Shown here piece by piece: positions 1 to 5,703 of a DNA stretch of 5,703 nt. The position numbers and the translations under genes are program-made. Numbering within the stretch: position 1 is the first letter of the stretch; each line of letters opens with the position of its first letter. Source of the stretch: an uncultured Actinomycetes bacterium (GTDB lineage Bacteria > Actinomycetota > Acidimicrobiia > IMCC26256 > PALSA-555); assembly GCA_937927875.1 (NCBI GenBank), contig CALEYV010000041.1, forward strand, positions 1 through 5,703, read 5' to 3'. Under the pieces are notes generated by a model. The model had not been told where the DNA came from. It ran no database searches and was given only the letters and a program-made list of their open reading frames with translations.

Positions 1-64
1 AGATGTCGCGGAGCGCGGCGATGCTGCCCTTGTAGACCTTGTCGACGTTCTCGAATCGAATCAT
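1..64 (-). CDS. ftsE: Cell-division ABC transporter ATP-binding protein FtsE, N-terminal fragment
   Basis: Partial gene: the ATG is at 64..62 and the frame runs off the left edge after 21 full codons. The visible peptide begins MIRFENVDKVYKGSIAALRD, the typical first beta strand and A-loop region of FtsE: an aromatic residue in the KVY position, followed by a short turn and AL-D. The Walker A motif would lie beyond the edge. FtsE pairs with the membrane protein FtsX; the complex sits at the division site on the inner membrane and uses ATP to control peptidoglycan hydrolases. The identification rests on the N-terminus plus its place directly after prfB, since prfB-ftsE-ftsX is a common actinobacterial order. 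No Shine-Dalgarno sequence is visible before the ATG. Another ABC ATPase would look similar over so few residues, but the context makes FtsE much the most likely. Confidence 0.85.
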   Translation of the reverse strand, partial: MIRFENVDKVYKGSIAALRDI

Positions 65-108
65 CTACGCGGCAAACAGTCCCGAAAGGGGGTGGGAGGG
101 ACGAGTTG

Positions 109-117
109 AGGGTAGCA
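109..117 (-). promoter_or_regulatory. Possible extended -10 promoter for ftsE
   Basis: The 101-base gap between prfB and ftsE contains TGCTACCCT on the minus strand: a TANNNT-type -10 box (114..109) preceded by an extended -10 TGN (117..115). Transcription would begin near 102, leaving a leader of about 38 bases before the ftsE ATG. No good -35 hexamer is present at 16 to 18 bases upstream, and the motif is short, so this is a weak call. No convincing terminator (stable stem plus T run) was seen in the same gap, so ftsE may also be reached by transcription from secA-prfB. Confidence 0.25.
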
Positions 118-165
118 GGGCCCGCCCGCAAAGGGTTGGCACAGCGCCTGACCAGCCGCTTCCCG

Positions 166-1269
166 CTAAGCGCGCTCGGTTCGCCGCCACTGCAGCCAGG
201 ACTCGACGAACCCGTCCAGGTCGCCGTCGAGCACCGCGTCGACGTTGCCGGTCTCGTACCGGGTGCGCTCGTCCTTCACGAGGCGGTACGGAGCGAGCGT
301 GTAGGTGCGGATTTGGCTCCCGAACGCGACGTCGCGCTTCTCCCCGGAGAGCCGGGTCAGCTCGGCCTCCCGCTCCTGGCGCTGCCGCTCGGCGAGCCGG
401 GCGGCGAGGATCTGCATCGCGCGGGCCTTGTTCTGGGCCTGCGACCGCTCGTTCTGGCACGACACGACGATCCCGGTCGGCAGGTGCGTGATCCGCACCG
501 CGGAGTCGGTGACGTTCACGTGCTGGCCGCCGGCGCCCGACGAGCGGTAGGTGTCGATGCGCAGGTCGGCGGGGTCGATCTCGGGCTCCTCGGCCGCCTC
601 GAGCGCCGGCACCGCGTCGAGGGACGCGAACGCGGTCTGGCGACGGGCGTTGGCGTCGAAGGGCGAGATGCGGATGAGGCGGTGCACGCCCCGCTCCCCC
701 TGCAGCATCCCGTAGGCGTACCGGCCCTTCACGGTGAAGGTGGCGGAGGTGATGCCGGCCTCGGTGCCGGGCTGGACCTCGTCGACCTCGACCTCGAATC
801 CGTGGCGCTCGGCCCAGCGCGTGAACATCCGGAACAGCATCTGGGTCCAGTCCTGGGCGTCGGTGCCGCCCGCGCCCGAGTGGACGTCGCAGATCGCGTC
901 GCGCTCGTCGTGGTCGCCCGTGAACAGGGCCCGCAGCTCGAGGCGCTCGAGATCCCCGGTCAGGTCGCGCGCGCCCGCCTCGATCTCGGGCTCGACCGAG
1001 TCGTCGCTCTCCTCCCGCGCCAGCTGATGGAGGGTCTCGAGGTCCGAGAGCCGCGCCTCGAGGCCCTCGACGAGCGTCACGTCCTCCTTGGCCCGGGCGA
1101 GCTCCGCGAGGAGCTGGCGCGCCCGGTCGGGGTCGTCCCACAGCCCCGGCTCGGCGGACTGGCGTTCGAGCTCGGTGGCGCGCTCGCGGGCCGCGTCGAC
1201 GTGCAGGTACCGGCGCGCGTCGTCGATGCGGCGGCGGAGATCAGCCAGGTCGTCGGCGAAGTCACGCAT
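166..1269 (-). CDS. prfB: Peptide chain release factor 2 (RF2), complete
   Basis: Class I release factor that reads UAA and UGA in the ribosomal A site and triggers hydrolysis of peptidyl-tRNA. The 367 aa product matches the usual RF2 length. An N-terminal helical domain (about 1-115) is followed by the codon-recognition domain. This carries the RF2-type anticodon tripeptide SPF at 202-204 (RF1 has PxT instead) within GVHRLIRISPFDANARRQT. The catalytic GGQ is at 247-249 within SSGAGGQHVN; its glutamine is the residue PrmC methylates in this family. The ATG at 1269..1267 aligns with known RF2 N-termini (helix, then YLHVDAARER). There is no in-frame UGA or slippery CUUUGA near codons 20-30, so the programmed +1 frameshift used by many bacteria to control RF2 is absent. 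The gene ends in TAG, a codon RF2 does not itself read. It lies 30 bases after secA, in the same frame, with no clear ribosome binding site between, so it is probably co-transcribed. Confidence 0.97.
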   Translation of the reverse strand: MRDFADDLADLRRRIDDARRYLHVDAARERATELERQSAEPGLWDDPDRARQLLAELARAKEDVTLVEGLEARLSDLETLHQLAREESDDSVEPEIEAGARDLTGDLERLELRALFTGDHDERDAICDVHSGAGGTDAQDWTQMLFRMFTRWAERHGFEVEVDEVQPGTEAGITSATFTVKGRYAYGMLQGERGVHRLIRISPFDANARRQTAFASLDAVPALEAAEEPEIDPADLRIDTYRSSGAGGQHVNVTDSAVRITHLPTGIVVSCQNERSQAQNKARAMQILAARLAERQRQEREAELTRLSGEKRDVAFGSQIRTYTLAPYRLVKDERTRYETGNVDAVLDGDLDGFVESWLQWRRTERA

Positions 1270-1299
1270 GGCGAGGCCGGGGTCGGCCCGCCCGGCCAG

Positions 1300-4065
<2,766 letters not shown>

Positions 4066-4075
4066 ACGAGCGCCG

Positions 4076-4081
4076 AGTGTA
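4076..4081 (-). promoter_or_regulatory. Candidate -10 box for secA (TACACT)
   Basis: TACACT on the minus strand fits the actinobacterial TANNNT -10 consensus. Only ten bases separate it from the secA ATG, so a start about seven bases downstream would give a leader of only a few bases. This agrees with the lack of a Shine-Dalgarno sequence. No clear TTGAC-type -35 lies 16 to 18 bases upstream; that region instead holds the inverted repeat at 4095-4108. Confidence 0.45.
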
Positions 4082-4094
4082 CCGGCGGGTCACG

Positions 4095-4108
4095 CCGATT
4101 CCGATCGG
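4095..4108. repeat. Short inverted repeat in the divergent promoter spacer
   Basis: CCGAT at 4095-4099 is mirrored by ATCGG at 4104-4108 across a 4-base gap. The same stretch also contains the perfect 8-base palindrome CCGATCGG (4101-4108). It lies between the two outward-facing -10 boxes, over the place where a secA -35 element would fall. It could be a small operator, but such short palindromes are common by chance in GC-rich DNA. Confidence 0.25.
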
Positions 4109-4141
4109 TAGCGCGCGCCCCCGCTGTCGACGGCCGCTCCC

Positions 4142-4147
4142 TATGCT
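4142..4147 (+). promoter_or_regulatory. Candidate -10 box for the aftA-like gene (TATGCT), leaderless
   Basis: TATGCT fits TANNNT and ends six bases before the GTG at 4154, so the expected transcription start falls on the G of the start codon. Leaderless mRNAs beginning directly with AUG or GUG are well established in actinobacteria. No Shine-Dalgarno sequence is present and no good -35 was found. The placement also supports 4154 over the nearby in-frame GTG codons at 4166 and 4169. Confidence 0.5.
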
Positions 4148-4153
4148 CACCGC

Positions 4154-5703
4154 GTGAGCTCCCTGGTGGTGGGCGAGCCACTCGGCCGCGGGGAGCAGCG
4201 CTGGTTCGCGGCGGTGGTGCTGGCCGTCATCGTCGCCGTCGGCGCGCTGCTCATCGTCACGACCCCGCACGCGTCCGCGGGTGACCCGCTGGTCGATGTC
4301 GCGGCCCGGCTGTGGCTGGTGCTGTGCACCGTCGTCGTGCTGGTCGTCATCCGGGCCCGGATCGCGCCGACCCTGAAGGGCTTCCTCATCGCAGTGGTGG
4401 TCGGGTCGGCGCTGATGCTCGCCGCGGCGCTGGTGCTGAGCGCCAACGACTTTGCCCCGTTCGGCGCCGCGCTCGACCAGAGCCACCGCACCGCGCTCAT
4501 CACGAAGTACGCCACCCACTGGACGTGGGTCGACTTCGCCTACAAGGGCCTCCCCGACTCGTACCCGCCGCTCACCTTCTGGATCCTGGGCCGGCTCGCC
4601 TCGCTCCTCTCGATCGCGCCCTGGAAGATGCTGAAGGTCGACGTGCTCGCGACCGCGTTCCTCGCCCCGGTGCTGAGCTGGCCGCTCTGGCGCCGGGTCG
4701 TCGGCAGCAGCGCCGCGCTGGGCGCCGTGCTCGGCGGGACGCTGCTGTTCCAGGCCTGGTACCGGCCCATGGCGTGGCTGTGCGTCGCGGTGTTCGTCCC
4801 GTGGTGGCTGTGGGGGGTGCTCGGCGTCGGCGGGTCGCCGGCCCGGTCCCGGGGCGAGCTCGTCGTGGCCGCGGTGGTCGGCGCGGCGCTGTTCTGCACC
4901 TACTACTACCCGTTCTTCATCGGCGTGCTGATGCTGGCGGTGACCCTGGTGCTCCGCCGGCCGGCGCGTGCACGCGGCCTCGAGCTCCCACCGCGAGACG
5001 CGAAGGCCGCCGGGCTCGTGCTCGGCGGCACGATGCTGCTCAGCGCGCCGTACTGGCTGCCGCTCGCGGTGTCGATCGTCCGGAACGGGTATCAGTCGAA
5101 CTCCAACCGCTACTACATCGCCGACTTCGTCGACTTCCGGTTCCGCTTCCTCACCTTCGACGTGATCGGCGTCGTGATGCTGGTCGGCCTCGCCTACCTG
5201 GTCGTGACGGCGCGGCGCTCTCCCGTCTCGCTCGCCCTGCTCGGCGTCGTCGCGGCCGCGGTCGTGTACTACGTCGCTGACTACATCGGGGTGCTCGCGA
5301 GCGTCCCCCTGCTGTCGTTCGAGAGCAACCAGCTGGTCGACCTCATCCTCGGGATCGGCGCCGGGCTCGCCGCCGTCCACGGCTGGCGGCTCGCCCGGTC
5401 GAACGAGGCCCTCCGGGCCCGGATCGGCCGGGGTGGGATCGTCGCCCTGTTCGGGGTCGCGACCGCGGTCCTCGGGTTCAGCCTCGCCCAGACCGCGGTC
5501 AAGACCATCCCCTACGTGAACGAGCAACGCAGCGCCTCGGAGCCCACCGACCTGATCCGCGACTTCCAACGGGCCGCGGGCGGCCCGACCAAGGACCGGG
5601 TCCTCCTCACCGACGTCAACGAGCTGCCGACGTTCCTGCCCGTCTACGTCTTCAACTGGTGGGACACCCAGAGCAACACGACGCCCGCGGCGCGCGTGAA
5701 CGA
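4154..5703 (+). CDS. AftA-like GT-C arabinofuranosyltransferase, C-terminus cut off by window edge
   Basis: Open frame of 516 full codons from a GTG start, with no stop before the right edge. An in-frame TAG at 4109 limits the start. A short basic N-terminus is followed by many hydrophobic segments (roughly 17-36, 51-67, 76-95, 140-154, 163-179, 186-200, 206-224, 236-266, 286-306, 336-352, 358-384, 393-410, 428-446), then a hydrophilic tail from about 450 that looks extracytoplasmic. The loop with KYATHW (118-123), DFAYKGLPDSYPPLTFWILG (127-146) and the following helix resembles the N-terminal domain of AftA. That enzyme adds the first arabinofuranose to galactan from decaprenylphosphoryl-arabinose on the outer face of the membrane. 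The start of the soluble domain (RVLLTDVNELPTFLPVYVF, 482-500, then NTTPAARVN) also fits AftA loosely. Candidate catalytic acids in the first outer loop are D44 and D48. The sequence is diverged, so the donor and acceptor could differ; another GT-C sugar transferase is the main alternative. It diverges from secA across 88 bases. Confidence 0.65.
   Translation, partial: MSSLVVGEPLGRGEQRWFAAVVLAVIVAVGALLIVTTPHASAGDPLVDVAARLWLVLCTVVVLVVIRARIAPTLKGFLIAVVVGSALMLAAALVLSANDFAPFGAALDQSHRTALITKYATHWTWVDFAYKGLPDSYPPLTFWILGRLASLLSIAPWKMLKVDVLATAFLAPVLSWPLWRRVVGSSAALGAVLGGTLLFQAWYRPMAWLCVAVFVPWWLWGVLGVGGSPARSRGELVVAAVVGAALFCTYYYPFFIGVLMLAVTLVLRRPARARGLELPPRDAKAAGLVLGGTMLLSAPYWLPLAVSIVRNGYQSNSNRYYIADFVDFRFRFLTFDVIGVVMLVGLAYLVVTARRSPVSLALLGVVAAAVVYYVADYIGVLASVPLLSFESNQLVDLILGIGAGLAAVHGWRLARSNEALRARIGRGGIVALFGVATAVLGFSLAQTAVKTIPYVNEQRSASEPTDLIRDFQRAAGGPTKDRVLLTDVNELPTFLPVYVFNWWDTQSNTTPAARVN

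Noticed and set aside
81..90. Mini-hairpin CCC-GAAA-GGG in the prfB-ftsE gap as a possible terminator
   Set aside because: The stem is only three base pairs and has no following T run on either strand, so it is too weak for an intrinsic terminator.
39..491. A 150-codon Arg-rich plus-strand frame across the prfB 3' end and the ftsE-prfB gap
   Set aside because: It is composed almost wholly of Arg, Ala, Gly, Ser and Thr and runs antisense to conserved RF2 sequence, so it is a compositional shadow.
4124..4153. Upstream CTG start for the aftA-like gene
   Set aside because: CTG starts are rare, the added residues look non-conserved, and the -10 box at 4142-4147 would lie inside the coding region. 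GTG 4154 fits the promoter position better.
4312..5280. A 322-codon plus-strand frame inside the aftA-like gene
   Set aside because: The Arg/Ala/Pro-rich translation lacks hydrophobic segments or domains, while the other plus frame gives a coherent membrane protein with recognisable motifs.

Overview
The window is a high-GC, gene-dense stretch of bacterial chromosome. GC-ending codons dominate every gene. Gene order and protein sequences point to an actinobacterium: secA, prfB and ftsE run together, and a relative of the mycobacterial arabinofuranosyltransferase AftA lies next to them. The AftA relative is clearly diverged from what I remember of the mycobacterial enzyme. A deep or uncultured actinobacterial lineage, for example within Acidimicrobiia, is a reasonable guess, but one window cannot prove it.

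The minus strand, read right to left, carries the complete secA (Sec translocase motor ATPase, 921 aa), then after 30 bases the complete prfB (peptide chain release factor 2, 367 aa). After a further 101 bases come the first 21 codons of ftsE (cell-division ABC ATPase), which runs off the left edge. The plus strand carries one gene from 4154, diverging from secA across an 88-base spacer and running off the right edge. Its product is a multi-pass membrane protein resembling the GT-C arabinofuranosyltransferase AftA. All three minus-strand genes are housekeeping: protein export, translation termination at UAA/UGA, and divisome/peptidoglycan hydrolase control. The plus-strand gene would act in envelope polysaccharide assembly.

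Two details stand out. First, secA and prfB share a reading frame and are separated only by one UGA (followed by C) and ten sense codons, so readthrough of that UGA would make a SecA-RF2 fusion. RF2 is itself the factor that reads UGA, which makes this a testable but speculative autoregulatory arrangement. Second, the secA/aftA-like spacer has a TANNNT -10 box almost touching each start codon and no Shine-Dalgarno sequence on either side. This is the pattern of back-to-back leaderless or nearly leaderless transcripts. No RNA genes, mobile elements, CRISPR arrays or long non-coding stretches were seen. I found no convincing wholly new system; the window is mostly a conserved housekeeping cluster.
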